A stretch of DNA of 64,000 nucleotides from Pseudomonas mosselii (GTDB lineage Bacteria > Pseudomonadota > Gammaproteobacteria > Pseudomonadales > Pseudomonadaceae), in NCBI RefSeq assembly GCF_003205295.1, contig NZ_QJRP01000016.1:62001-126000 (forward strand). Direction: 5' to 3'. A model generated the notes under the pieces. It was not told the origin of the DNA. It was given only the letters and a program-made list of their open reading frames with translations, and made no database searches. This document shows, in pieces, positions 15,737 to 24,246 of the stretch (its first letter is position 1; every line of letters begins with the position of its first letter). The translations under genes and the position numbers were made by a program.

Positions 15737-18025
15737 ATGGCGAACACACAGGTGTTCACCCTCGGCGTCACCAGCGACCCGGCATTGGGCAGGTCCGTCG
15801 ACAGCTTGCGTGGCCAGGTCGAGCGCCTGCGCAGGCAAGCGGACGGGACCCGGCTCGGGCGGTTGATCGGCGAGGTCATCCGCCTGGGGCTCGAGCTGGA
15901 CAAGGTGGGCCAGGCCGAAAGGCAGCTGGATGACGACCAGACATGGGCACATGAGGCGCAGATCGACCGATTGCGCCGTGAGGGGAACGAGGTCGAGCGC
16001 TTGCGCAGGCTGTACCTGTCCCTTGGGCGCAAGCCGTTGGAACTGCGTGCGATGGTGGTGGCCTCGAGTGCGGCCGCCGCCAAAAAATCACCAGTCCCCA
16101 CGTTGGAGCAGCGCAAGGCGGCCTTGCTGGAGGGGACGAGCCCCGCGCCACGGCCGGCCCGGGGTGATCCGCCCGAGGCGCGCAGTGTGGAGCAGGGGCG
16201 TGTGCCTCTGGAGTCGGCTAATGCAGGTTTGGCGGTGCTCAAGGCTGGAGCGGTCGGCGTCGGTACAGTCGCTGTAGCCGCTGGCACTGCCTGGGGAGCA
16301 CGTTCGTATTATCAAAGCCGAACGCCCGAAAGACAAAGCGAGATCACCAAGGGCCTGAAGGAGAACGGCGGCAAGGCTGCCGCCAAGGGCGTCACCAAGC
16401 TTGGCCTGGCCATGCTCAAGGACAAGGGCGAGGACAAGGCCGAGGCGGCAGGTGCAGCGCTTGGAGGCGTACTCGGCAATCTGGGAGCGGAGCTCCTGGG
16501 CGGCCTGACCAAGAACAAGCAGATCCAGAAGTACGGTGGTGAGATCGGCGAAATGATCGGCGAAGGTGTCGGCGGATTTTTCGGCAAGACAGTCTTCGGC
16601 TGGTTCTCCGATACGCCCGCCGCCAACGATGCCGCAGGCAAGGACAAGGCTGCGCCCGACACTTCAGCGCAACGTTCTGTCGATGTGCCCGAGGAGACCG
16701 CCACACCGCCAGGAGAGGCCCGAAGCGCCGTACCCGAGAGCGCTGCTGCAGCTCAAGAACGCCCCCCCGAAGGCCCCGCCAATGGCGCTCGGGAGATCAT
16801 GAAGGGCGGATTGATCGCGGCAGGCGCACTGGGCGGTACCGCGTTTGCCGCCTGGGGCGCACGGAGCTACCAAGGGCAATCTCCTGAGCGACGCAGCGAG
16901 ATCTCTAGCGGTCTTAGGGAGAACGGTGGCAAGGCCGCCGCCAAGGGCGCCACCAAGCTTGGACTGGCCATGCTCAAGGACAAGAGCGAGGACCAGGCCG
17001 AAGCGGTGGGTGCCGCCTTCGGGAGCGTACTGGGGAGCCTTGGGGCGGAACTGCTCGGAGGCGTGACCAAGAACAAGCAGATCCAGAAATACGGCGGTGA
17101 GATTGGCGAAATGATCGGTGAAGGTCTCGGCGGCCTGGCTGGCAAGACGCTTTATGGATTGTTCTCCGACAAGCCCGCCGCCAACGACGCTCCTGCCGAC
17201 AAGGCCAAGGCTCCTGCCGCTCGCATGCCCAAAGCGAGTGACGATGCCGAGGAGCCGGAGGAAGAGGAGGAGGAAGAAGAGGTCGACGAAGCCGAGGACG
17301 AGGCGGCCTTCTTCGAGGCTCAGGAAACGGTCCCGGACAGCACGCCAGCCACTGCCTCTGCAGCCAGCGCGGTCGGGCTCGCCGGTACTGCGGTCACGGG
17401 CCTGGCGGGCAGGGCAGGGATCGGCAATGCCGGCGCCTCGGTGGCGAGGCGAGTGTTCAGGCGCATCCCGGGTGCCGCCTTGCTCGACACCGGCCTGCAA
17501 CTTGCCGAGACCTACAACAGCGATGTCACCCCCGAGAAGAAACTCGAGGGTTATGGCACTGCCGTTGGTGGCCTGGGAGGTGGCCTGGCCGGTGCTGCGG
17601 CAGGTGCCGCCATCGGGTCGGTGGTGCCGGTGATCGGCACCGCGATCGGAGGCCTGATCGGTGGCGTGCTGGGCAGCATGGGAGGTGAACGCATCGGTGG
17701 CTGGCTGGGCAAGGCGCTGGGTTCGGGTAAGGAAGAGCCCGCCGCCAAGCCGGGTCTGGGGGAAGCGGTACGGGCAATGGATAGCCCGGCAGCACAGCCG
17801 CCGCTACCCGCGCCACCGGTAGCGACGGCAACGCCAGCGGTCCCGCCCGCGCCGATCAACCAGCAGTTCACCTTCACCGCCAACATGCCGGTCACGTTCA
17901 GCAACAGCCTCGACGACCCTTCCGTGTTGCAACAACTGGAGGCCATCGCCCGTCGTCAGTTGGAAGAACTGATGCGCCAGGCCCGTTCCGCGCAGTTGGC
18001 CGACACCCCACATATCGCACTTTAA
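15737..18025 (+). CDS. Tape measure protein with internal duplication
   Basis: Sets tail length and fills the tube lumen (762 residues). The N-terminal ~110 residues are coiled-coil-like (VDSLRGQVERLRRQADGTRL). Hydrophobic Gly/Ala stretches occur in the C-terminal half (GGLGGGLAGAAAGAAIGSVV, GGLIGGVLGSMGGERIGGWL). Residues ~185-298 and ~372-485 are near-copies of each other, both with ENGGKAAAKG, TKLGLAMLKDK and TKNKQIQKYGGEIGEMIGEG. An acidic run of Glu/Asp follows at about residues 505-525. The length matches R-pyocin tape measures in position, but the duplication may alter tail length. The ATG has AAGGAG upstream. Confidence 0.9.
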   Translation: MANTQVFTLGVTSDPALGRSVDSLRGQVERLRRQADGTRLGRLIGEVIRLGLELDKVGQAERQLDDDQTWAHEAQIDRLRREGNEVERLRRLYLSLGRKPLELRAMVVASSAAAAKKSPVPTLEQRKAALLEGTSPAPRPARGDPPEARSVEQGRVPLESANAGLAVLKAGAVGVGTVAVAAGTAWGARSYYQSRTPERQSEITKGLKENGGKAAAKGVTKLGLAMLKDKGEDKAEAAGAALGGVLGNLGAELLGGLTKNKQIQKYGGEIGEMIGEGVGGFFGKTVFGWFSDTPAANDAAGKDKAAPDTSAQRSVDVPEETATPPGEARSAVPESAAAAQERPPEGPANGAREIMKGGLIAAGALGGTAFAAWGARSYQGQSPERRSEISSGLRENGGKAAAKGATKLGLAMLKDKSEDQAEAVGAAFGSVLGSLGAELLGGVTKNKQIQKYGGEIGEMIGEGLGGLAGKTLYGLFSDKPAANDAPADKAKAPAARMPKASDDAEEPEEEEEEEEVDEAEDEAAFFEAQETVPDSTPATASAASAVGLAGTAVTGLAGRAGIGNAGASVARRVFRRIPGAALLDTGLQLAETYNSDVTPEKKLEGYGTAVGGLGGGLAGAAAGAAIGSVVPVIGTAIGGLIGGVLGSMGGERIGGWLGKALGSGKEEPAAKPGLGEAVRAMDSPAAQPPLPAPPVATATPAVPPAPINQQFTFTANMPVTFSNSLDDPSVLQQLEAIARRQLEELMRQARSAQLADTPHIAL
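16289..17192 (+). repeat. Tandem ~350-bp duplication inside the tape-measure gene
   Basis: The segments 16289-16632 and 16850-17192 encode nearly the same ~114 residues, about 186-187 codons apart. The DNA is also similar (for example AAGAACAAGCAGATCCAGAA appears in both). The intervening ~220 bp differs. It points to an internal duplication followed by limited divergence. Confidence 0.85.
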
Positions 18026-18034
18026 GGAGGATCC

Positions 18035-18880
18035 ATGACCTATCTGGAGCAGCTGCAAGCCACGCTGCACGCCCTGGTCAAGGCGGGAGAGGCAGGGCGT
18101 CGGCGTGCCGACGCCATGCTCGATCCGATGAACGACGCGATCGTCCATATACAGGGCGCGGTGGGCGAACTGGAAGGTTTGCCAGTGGTTGGTCCGATCA
18201 TCGGTGCCAAGCTGCAACGCACCATGCGCGCTATCACCAATGCCCAGGCCCGGGTTGCCAAGGTGGTAGCCAAGTACGACCAGGCGGTGGCGGTGGTGCG
18301 CCAGGTGCGTGATCGCATCGACGGTTTCGCCGCTCATGCCGCCAAGGCCGGTGCGGCGATTCGCCGTGTGGTGGGGGAGGTGCGCTCGACCGTCAATAGC
18401 GTGCTGTCGACGCTGGGCTTCGCGCCCGAGGCGACGCCCGCCGCCGAAGCGATAAAACCGTTCCCGCACCTGCTGGTGCTGCAACCGCTCAAGGCGGGCG
18501 CGGCGCCGTACTATTTCAACCTCGACACCGCCGCCTTCGACCAGTTGCGCCGGCAGACGCGCTTCCGCTGGGCCGGGCAGGAACGCCTGAGCCGCGAGAG
18601 CGCCCAGCAGGCGGTCAGCCTGGGCGAGGAGAGCATCAACATCCGTGGCGCGATCTTCCCCGGGTTCAAGGGCGGCCTCGGCCAGTTGCAGACGCTGCGC
18701 AGCATCGGCCGCCAGCTGCTGCCGCTGTCGTTGATCACCGGTTATGGCGAGGTGCTCGGCACCTGGTGCCTGACCAGCATCGAGGAAGAGCAGAGCGTCC
18801 TGCTGGCCGGCGGCATTCCGCGTAAACAAGGGTTTTCACTGGAGTTCGTGAGCTATGGCCAAGACCTGCACAACGTCTGA
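18035..18880 (+). CDS. Tail protein U with long N-terminal extension
   Basis: Tail terminator of the P2 gpU family. Residues ~145-281 contain the gpU domain: PYYFNLDTAAFDQLRRQTRF, then WAGQERLSRESAQQAVSLGE and FPGFKGGLGQLQTLRSIGRQ. The first ~130 residues are an alpha-helical extension absent from P2 gpU (about 160 residues) but, to my recollection, present in the R-pyocin homologue PA0626. GGAGG precedes the ATG. The 3' end overlaps gene X by 26 bases. Confidence 0.9.
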   Translation: MTYLEQLQATLHALVKAGEAGRRRADAMLDPMNDAIVHIQGAVGELEGLPVVGPIIGAKLQRTMRAITNAQARVAKVVAKYDQAVAVVRQVRDRIDGFAAHAAKAGAAIRRVVGEVRSTVNSVLSTLGFAPEATPAAEAIKPFPHLLVLQPLKAGAAPYYFNLDTAAFDQLRRQTRFRWAGQERLSRESAQQAVSLGEESINIRGAIFPGFKGGLGQLQTLRSIGRQLLPLSLITGYGEVLGTWCLTSIEEEQSVLLAGGIPRKQGFSLEFVSYGQDLHNV

Positions 18881-19061
18881 GGGTGACCTGCTCGACACCC
18901 TTTGCCAGCACTACTACGGCCATCTGTCCGGCACGGTCGAGGCCGTGCTGGATGCCAACCAGGGCCTGGCGGACGAGGCGCAGCCGCTTCGCGCCGGGGT
19001 GAGGATCCTGTTGCCGGAACTGCCGATGACGACGAGCGATACCGTGCAACTGTGGGACTGA
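18855..19061 (+). CDS. Tail protein X
   Basis: 68-residue P2 gpX-family protein with a LysM-like fold: GDLLDTLCQHYYGHLSGTVE, then VLDANQGLADEAQPLRAGVR and ILLPEL. It joins gpU and gpD at the distal tail/baseplate hub. The start lies inside gene U and the next gene begins 16 bases after the stop. Confidence 0.94.
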   Translation: MAKTCTTSEGDLLDTLCQHYYGHLSGTVEAVLDANQGLADEAQPLRAGVRILLPELPMTTSDTVQLWD

Positions 19062-19076
19062 TCTGGAGCCTCAATC

Positions 19077-20111
19077 GTGCAACCCCAATTTCGTATCACC
19101 GCCGATGGCAACGATATCACCACCCTGATCAACGACCGTTTGCTGCTGCTGCGCACCACCGACAAGCCGGGCCTGGAGTCCGATGAGTTCGAACTGCGCC
19201 TCGATGCGCGGGACGGCGCCCTGGCCTTGCCAGCCAGGGGTGCAATGCTCGAAGTGCACCTGGGTTACGCCGGGCAGCCGTTGAACCGTCTGGGCCGCTA
19301 CACGGTGGATGAGGTCGAGCTGTCCGGCCCGCCGGACACCCTGGTGATCCGCGGCAAGGCCAGCGACCTGCGCGGCAGTGGCAAGACCATTCGCAGCGGC
19401 AGCTGGGAGAACGCGACGCTGCAGCGCATCGTCGCCGAGATCGGTGCCCGCAATGGCTGGCAGGCCGTGTGCCCGTTGGCCGTGCAGGTGCCGCGGGTCG
19501 ACCAGTACAGCGAGTCGGACTTCAACTTCATCACTCGCCTGGCGCGCCAGCACGACTGCACCGCCAAGCTCGCCAACGGCCAGCTGCTGGTGCTGCCACG
19601 CCAGGGTGGCCAGAGCGCCAGCGGCAAGCCCCTGGATGTGGTAGGCATTGCCCGTAGCGAGGTCAGCCAGTGGCAGTTTCGCCTGGCCGACAAGAGTACC
19701 CACAAGGCCGTCAGGACCCGCCACCAGGACAGCGCCAGCGGGCGCCTGCAAGCGGTGGAACTGGTCAATGGCGATGCGCCGGACGGCCTTCAGCCGGTCT
19801 ACACCGACCGCCACCTGTACCCCAATCGCGCGGCGGCGGAACAGGCCGCCCGCGCCCGCCTGGCCAGCTTCAACCGCGACACCGCCAGCGTACGCCTGGA
19901 CATGCCCGGGCGCACCGATCTGTTCGCCGAGCGCGCCATCGATGTCCAGGGCTTCCTGGCCGGGCTCGATGGCCACTACCTGATCGAATCGGTCGAGCAG
20001 GTATTCACCAGCAGTGGCTGGCGCACCACCGTGCAGTGCAACGGCGGTCGCCAGGGCAAGGCCAAGGCCAAGGGTTCCGCGCCTCGGCGGACGGGTTCAC
20101 CCAAGGCCTGA
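19077..20111 (+). CDS. Late control gene D protein (baseplate hub)
   Basis: gpD-family baseplate hub protein, 344 residues, structurally like T4 gp27, which sits on the spike gpV. Begins at GTG 19077 with GGAG at 19064: MQPQFRITADGNDITTLIND. Family segments LEVHLGYAGQPLNRLGRYTV and QYSESDFNFITRLARQHDCT are present. The C terminus is a basic tail (KAKAKGSAPRRTGSPKA). Despite the historical name it is a structural gene. A ~220-base gap without a recognisable gene separates it from the endolysin. Confidence 0.93.
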   Translation: MQPQFRITADGNDITTLINDRLLLLRTTDKPGLESDEFELRLDARDGALALPARGAMLEVHLGYAGQPLNRLGRYTVDEVELSGPPDTLVIRGKASDLRGSGKTIRSGSWENATLQRIVAEIGARNGWQAVCPLAVQVPRVDQYSESDFNFITRLARQHDCTAKLANGQLLVLPRQGGQSASGKPLDVVGIARSEVSQWQFRLADKSTHKAVRTRHQDSASGRLQAVELVNGDAPDGLQPVYTDRHLYPNRAAAEQAARARLASFNRDTASVRLDMPGRTDLFAERAIDVQGFLAGLDGHYLIESVEQVFTSSGWRTTVQCNGGRQGKAKAKGSAPRRTGSPKA

Positions 20112-20329
20112 GACCGGGCGGAGAGGGTTTCCCGGTGCCTGCCGGCGGCGGCGCTCCCTATAGTCGCCGCTTGCCGGTTCGCATCACCCTGTTTCCGAGC
20201 TCCAGATCAGGTGCGGTGGTCGCCACACCTTGACCCCTGTGAAAGCCATGCGCTTCGAGCCATCGCCCATGAGCGAGCCACAGGCGGCACCGGCCGCCTT
20301 TCGATCAGACCGCAATGGAGAATGCACCG

Positions 20330-20881
20330 ATGCCGCTCACTGAACAGCAACTCAAACAGATCTACCCGCTCGCCGGCCAGCGCGTCACCGCCTTCCTGCC
20401 GGCGCTGAACACGGCCATGGCCAACTGGGAGATCGACCACCCCAAGCGCATTGCCGCGTTCCTGGCCCAGGTCGGCCATGAGTCCGGCCAGTTACGCTAC
20501 GTCAAGGAGCTGGGCAGCGACCGCTACCTGGCCCGCTACGATACCGGCAGCCTGGCCCTGCGCCTGGGCAACACCCCCGAAGCCGATGGTGACGGCCAGC
20601 GCTATTGCGGCCGTGGCCTGATCCAGGTGACAGGGCGCAACAACTACCAGGCCTGCAGCCGTGCGCTGTTCGGCGACGAACGCCTGCTGGCGCAACCGCA
20701 GATGCTCGAACAGCCGCGCTGGGCCTGCGAATCGGCAGCCTGGTTCTGGCACTCGCGCGGGCTCAACGCCCTGGCCGACCAGGGTGAGTTTAATCGCATC
20801 ACCCGGCATATCAACGGCGGCCTGAATGGCCTGTCGGAACGGCTCGAGCTGTGGGCGCGAGCGCGGGAGGTGCTGTGCTGA
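20330..20881 (+). CDS. Endolysin, glycoside hydrolase family 19 (chitinase-like)
   Basis: Cytoplasmic muramidase/chitinase-like enzyme that degrades peptidoglycan once the holin opens the membrane. 183 residues. The catalytic region AAFLAQVGHESGQLRYVKEL contains the GH19 Glu in GHES. A second motif YCGRGLIQVTGRNNYQACSR and the late AWFWHSRGLN segment are typical of phage GH19 lysins. There is no signal peptide. The ATG at 20330 is preferred because GGAG lies 10 bases upstream; the in-frame ATG at 20315 has none. Confidence 0.93.
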   Translation: MPLTEQQLKQIYPLAGQRVTAFLPALNTAMANWEIDHPKRIAAFLAQVGHESGQLRYVKELGSDRYLARYDTGSLALRLGNTPEADGDGQRYCGRGLIQVTGRNNYQACSRALFGDERLLAQPQMLEQPRWACESAAWFWHSRGLNALADQGEFNRITRHINGGLNGLSERLELWARAREVLC

Positions 20882-21375
20882 GCCGCCTGCAATTGACGCT
20901 GTGCATCGGTTTGATGGCGGTGTCCGCGACGCTGGCCTGGCAACTGCAGGGCTGGCGCCTCGGGCGTCAACTGGCCGAGCAGGAGCAGGCGCTGGTGCAG
21001 CAGCGCCTCGACCAGGCCGAAGCGCTGCACGGCCTGCTGCTTGCCGAACGCGATCAACGCCTGGGCCTCGAACAACGCCTGCACGACAGTGAAACGAAGC
21101 ATTTCCAGGAGCTGACCGATGCCCAACAGACTCAGGCTCGCCTGCGTGACCGCCTTGCTACTGCCGATCTGCGCCTGTCGGTCCTGGTCGAGCGCGACAC
21201 CGCCTGTTCCCCAGTGCCTGCCGCCGCCGGCGCCGGCGGCGTGGATCATGGCCCCGTACGCGCCCGACTTGACCCGGCGCATGCTCGACGAATTGTCGCC
21301 ATCACCGACGACGGCGACCGTGGACTGATCGCCTTGCGGGCTTGCCAGGCCTACATCCGTGCGCTGTCGCGCTGA
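20875..21375 (+). CDS. Inner-membrane spanin (Rz-like)
   Basis: Inner-membrane spanin subunit that with Rz1 disrupts the outer membrane. One N-terminal transmembrane anchor (LQLTLCIGLMAVSATLAWQL) is followed by a long periplasmic coiled coil rich in Gln, Glu and Leu (LAEQEQALVQQRLDQAEALH). The C-terminal part ends ALRACQAYIRALSR. The start is GTG 20875, or the CTG three bases on, with GGGAGG at 20865-20870. It overlaps the endolysin stop. Its 3' half encodes Rz1 in another frame. Confidence 0.85.
   Translation: MLSRLQLTLCIGLMAVSATLAWQLQGWRLGRQLAEQEQALVQQRLDQAEALHGLLLAERDQRLGLEQRLHDSETKHFQELTDAQQTQARLRDRLATADLRLSVLVERDTACSPVPAAAGAGGVDHGPVRARLDPAHARRIVAITDDGDRGLIALRACQAYIRALSR
21119..21328 (+). 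CDS. Outer-membrane spanin lipoprotein (Rz1-like), nested in Rz
   Basis: A 69-residue frame lying wholly within the Rz gene in a different frame, the classic Rz/Rz1 arrangement. It has a lipoprotein-type signal (MPNRLRLACVTALLLPICAC) with the probable lipidated Cys at residue 20, and a proline-rich linker (ATPPVPQCLPPPAPAAW). The ATG lies in a region of codon bias set by Rz, so its support comes from architecture and position. Confidence 0.82.
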   Translation: MPNRLRLACVTALLLPICACRSWSSATPPVPQCLPPPAPAAWIMAPYAPDLTRRMLDELSPSPTTATVD

Positions 21376-21499
21376 CCGGCCAAGCCTCGCGTGGACTGGA
21401 CAGGGCGACCCAGGGCGATAACATGACGCGCTTTGGCGGGGGCTTCCCAGGGCGCCGCCGGGGCTGGTCGACGTTATCGCACGCAATGAAAAGGATGTC

Positions 21500-22072
21500 A
21501 TGCAAACCATTAAAACGGCTGGACTGCTCAAGCTCTGCCAGTGGCTGCTCATACCGGTGAGCGTGCTGCCAATCTTCGCCATCGCCCTGTGGTTGCCAAC
21601 CCAGGCCCAAGGCCCGCTGCCGGCCATGCTCGAGCGGTTTCTGCTAGAGGACCTGCTGGGGCGTGTAGGCCCCTGGTCATCGAACTTTCCGCTTGAATCC
21701 ATGGCCATCGCCAATTACATCGCGATTGCCGCCCCCGTGTTCGCCGCCGTACTTGCCGTGATCTTCCTGCAGCCCGGTGCCGGGTTGCCAGCGCGCTTGC
21801 CCGTCCTTGCCTGGCATCGCTACCTGTTGCTGTACCTCGGTTGGGCCGCGCTCGTCGCATTCATGGTCCATTACAACTACTTCACCTATGTGGACTTTGC
21901 CCATCACCGCAGGAAGTTCAGCTGGGTCGGTGTGAACCCGGCGCTGTTTGCGTTCTTTGCCGCGACCATGCTGATGGCATTGGAATACCTGCTGTGCGTG
22001 AGCTACCTGCTTTTTGTCCATTACCCGGCCGGATGGCTGGCACGATGTCTGGACAAGTCTCCAGGATGTTAG
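21500..22072 (+). CDS. Unknown integral membrane protein next to the tailocin
   Basis: 190 residues with about four hydrophobic segments (LKLCQWLLIPVSVLPIFAIA, IANYIAIAAPVFAAVLAVIF, YLLLYLGWAALVAFMV, LFAFFAATMLMALEYLLCVS). I recognise no family. It has its own AAGGA site 7-10 bases before the ATG and lies 124 bases after the spanin gene. It sits exactly at the tailocin/cinA border. Its topology would fit a bacteriocin self-protection protein, but nothing in the sequence proves that; it could equally be an old chromosomal gene. Confidence 0.75.
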   Translation: MQTIKTAGLLKLCQWLLIPVSVLPIFAIALWLPTQAQGPLPAMLERFLLEDLLGRVGPWSSNFPLESMAIANYIAIAAPVFAAVLAVIFLQPGAGLPARLPVLAWHRYLLLYLGWAALVAFMVHYNYFTYVDFAHHRRKFSWVGVNPALFAFFAATMLMALEYLLCVSYLLFVHYPAGWLARCLDKSPGC

Positions 22073-22102
22073 GGTAGAGCCCATTCCCAGAAGGAGCCCG
22101 TC

Positions 22103-22585
22103 ATGGACCCGATCACCGTACTCTCCACCCGCCTGGGCGAACACCTTCGGCGCTTCAACGCCCAGGTGACCACCGCCGAGTCCTGCACCGGCGGCGGTGT
22201 CGCCGAGGCCATCACCCGTATCCCCGGCAGTTCGGCCTGGTTCGAAGCGGGCTACGTCACCTATTCCAATGCCCAGAAAACCCGCCAGTTGGGCGTCCCC
22301 GAGGCGCTGTTCGCCCAAGTGGGGGCGGTCAGCCAGGAAGTGGTCGAGGCCATGGTGCGGGGCGCCCAGGCCGCCAGCGGGGCGCGCTTCGGCGTGGCGG
22401 TCAGCGGCGTGGCCGGGCCAGACGGCGGTTCGCCGGCCAAGCCTGTGGGCACGGTGTGGCTGGCCTGGGCCGACGGAACCCATGTGAGCAGCGAGCGCCG
22501 GCACTTCGACGGCGACCGTGAAGCGGTGCGCCGACAGACGGTGATCGCCGCGTTAGACGGCTTGTTACAGCTTGGCGCGGAGTAA
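22103..22585 (+). CDS. pncC: CinA-type nicotinamide-nucleotide amidase
   Basis: Hydrolyses nicotinamide mononucleotide to nicotinate mononucleotide in NAD recycling. The 160-residue protein is the stand-alone C-terminal domain of CinA. Motifs: TTAESCTGGGVAEAITRIPG, with the catalytic Ser/Thr cluster, and the late AVSGVAGPDGGSPAKPVGTV. GGAG lies 8 bases before the ATG. It lies upstream of recA as in other pseudomonads and marks the right flank of the tailocin. Also annotated cinA. Confidence 0.95.
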   Translation: MDPITVLSTRLGEHLRRFNAQVTTAESCTGGGVAEAITRIPGSSAWFEAGYVTYSNAQKTRQLGVPEALFAQVGAVSQEVVEAMVRGAQAASGARFGVAVSGVAGPDGGSPAKPVGTVWLAWADGTHVSSERRHFDGDREAVRRQTVIAALDGLLQLGAE

Positions 22586-22601
22586 ATCGCCCGACGGGGG
22601 T

Positions 22602-22646
22602 TTGCGGAAACGAATCGCTGTGGAATAATACTGGCTACTTATACAG
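22602..22646 (+). promoter_or_regulatory. recA promoter with LexA box
   Basis: CTGGCTACTTATACAG at 22631-22646 fits the CTG-N10-CAG LexA consensus. Just upstream are -35 TTGCGG (22602-22607) and -10 AATAAT (22624-22629) with a 16-bp spacer. LexA bound here would block the transcription start. Confidence 0.88.
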
Positions 22647-22689
22647 TTATTCCGGCCGTCAGGGCCACGTCGAACACGTGAGGATTTCA

Positions 22690-23766
22690 ATGGACGACAA
22701 CAAGAAGCGCGCCTTGGCTGCGGCCCTGGGTCAAATCGAACGCCAATTCGGCAAGGGCGCGGTCATGCGCATGGGCGACCACGAGCGCCAGGCCATCCCC
22801 GCCATCTCCACCGGCTCCCTGGGCCTGGACATCGCCCTGGGCATCGGCGGTCTGCCGAAAGGCCGTATCGTCGAGATCTACGGCCCGGAATCCTCGGGTA
22901 AAACCACGCTGACCCTGTCGGTCATCGCCGAAGCCCAAAAGAACGGCGCCACCTGCGCCTTCGTCGACGCCGAGCACGCCCTTGACCCTGAGTACGCCGG
23001 CAAGCTGGGCGTCAACGTCGACGACCTGCTGGTCTCGCAGCCGGACACCGGCGAACAAGCCCTGGAAATCACCGACATGCTGGTGCGCTCCAACGCCGTC
23101 GACGTGATCATCGTAGACTCCGTGGCCGCCCTGGTACCGAAGGCCGAGATCGAAGGCGAGATGGGCGACATGCACGTCGGCCTGCAGGCCCGCCTGATGT
23201 CTCAGGCCCTGCGCAAGATCACCGGTAACATCAAGAACGCCAACTGCCTGGTCATCTTCATCAACCAGATCCGCATGAAGATCGGCGTGATGTTCGGCAG
23301 CCCGGAAACCACCACCGGTGGTAACGCCCTGAAGTTCTACGCCTCGGTGCGCCTGGACATCCGCCGTACCGGCGCGGTCAAGGAAGGCGACGAAGTGGTC
23401 GGCAGCGAAACCCGCGTCAAGATCGTCAAGAACAAGGTTTCGCCGCCGTTCCGTCAGGCCGAATTCCAGATCCTCTACGGCAAGGGCATCTACCGTAACG
23501 GCGAGATCATCGACCTGGGTGTGTCCCAAGGCCTGGTGGAAAAATCCGGTGCCTGGTACAGCTACCAGGGCAACAAGATCGGTCAAGGCAAGGCCAACGC
23601 CGCCAAGTACCTGCAAGAGAACCCGGCCATCGGCAGCGAAATCGAGAAGCAGATTCGCGACAAGCTGCTGACCGCTGGTGCCGCCGCCGCTGCAGCAGCT
23701 GCCGCCAAGGCCGGTGCAGCCGAAGCCGATGCCGACGACCTGGCTGACGCCGACGCCGGTTATTGA
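22690..23766 (+). CDS. recA: Recombinase A
   Basis: Catalyses strand exchange and, as a nucleoprotein filament, stimulates self-cleavage of LexA and of CI-like repressors such as the one at 2476. Starts MDDNKKRALAAALGQIERQF; the Walker A site is GPESSGKTTL; L1/L2 loop region includes RKITGNIKNANCLVIFINQI. 358 residues; the C terminus is an Ala-rich acidic tail (AEADADDLADADAGY), as usual for Pseudomonas. The ATG at 22690 is chosen over the GTG at 22678 by family N-terminus. Confidence 0.98.
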   Translation: MDDNKKRALAAALGQIERQFGKGAVMRMGDHERQAIPAISTGSLGLDIALGIGGLPKGRIVEIYGPESSGKTTLTLSVIAEAQKNGATCAFVDAEHALDPEYAGKLGVNVDDLLVSQPDTGEQALEITDMLVRSNAVDVIIVDSVAALVPKAEIEGEMGDMHVGLQARLMSQALRKITGNIKNANCLVIFINQIRMKIGVMFGSPETTTGGNALKFYASVRLDIRRTGAVKEGDEVVGSETRVKIVKNKVSPPFRQAEFQILYGKGIYRNGEIIDLGVSQGLVEKSGAWYSYQGNKIGQGKANAAKYLQENPAIGSEIEKQIRDKLLTAGAAAAAAAAAKAGAAEADADDLADADAGY

Positions 23767-23775
23767 TCTGCCTCC

Positions 23776-24246
23776 ATGTCCGTCGTACTCGACACCCCCG
23801 TCGCCGTTCGGCGGACAGCCATGGACCTGCTCGCACGCCGCGAGCATGGTCGCGTCGAGCTGACCCGCAAGCTGCGTCAGCGCGGTGCTCCGGATGAGCT
23901 GATCGAGCCTGCGCTCGATCGGCTGGCCGAAGAAGGGTTGCTCAGTGAGGCCCGTTATCTGGAGAGTTTCATTCGCTATCGGTCCAGTGCCGGCTACGGC
24001 CCCGCGCGAATTCGCGAGGAACTTGGTCAGCGTGGTCTGAACCGCGGCGATATCGACCAGGCCCTGCGCGACAGCGAAGTGGACTGGGCGACGCAACTGC
24101 GCGATGTCTGGCAGCGCAAGTTCTCCGGGCAACACCCGCAAGATCCACGCAGCCGGGCGCAGCAGACGCGTTTTCTCGCCTACCGTGGTTTCCCCATGGA
24201 CATGATCGGTCGGCTGCTCAGCGGACGCGATCTCGATGATTATTGA
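23776..24246 (+). CDS. recX: Regulatory protein RecX
   Basis: Binds and restrains RecA filaments. 156 residues with the tandem three-helix repeats of the family: AMDLLARREHGRVELTRKLR, RYLESFIRYRSSAGYGPARI, TRFLAYRGFPMDMIGRLLSG. It follows recA by nine bases, probably on the same SOS-induced transcript. Confidence 0.95.
   Translation: MSVVLDTPVAVRRTAMDLLARREHGRVELTRKLRQRGAPDELIEPALDRLAEEGLLSEARYLESFIRYRSSAGYGPARIREELGQRGLNRGDIDQALRDSEVDWATQLRDVWQRKFSGQHPQDPRSRAQQTRFLAYRGFPMDMIGRLLSGRDLDDY

Larger units (their letters stand above)
2461..21375 (+). mobile_element. R-type tailocin (pyocin-like) gene cluster between mutS and cinA
   Basis: The cluster holds repressor, lysis, baseplate, fibre, sheath, tube, tape-measure and lysozyme/spanin genes in the order known for P2-derived R-pyocins. 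There are no capsid, portal, terminase, replication or integrase genes, so it should make headless contractile particles that kill related strains. All structural genes are on the plus strand and many overlap by ATGA or similar junctions, which suggests one long operon. mutS-cinA is a known tailocin insertion locus in the P. putida and P. fluorescens groups (recalled knowledge). I see no direct repeats that would be attachment sites. Confidence 0.93.

Noticed and set aside
2461..21375. Complete prophage
   Set aside because: No capsid, portal, terminase, integrase or replication genes and no attachment repeats; the cluster fits a tailocin.
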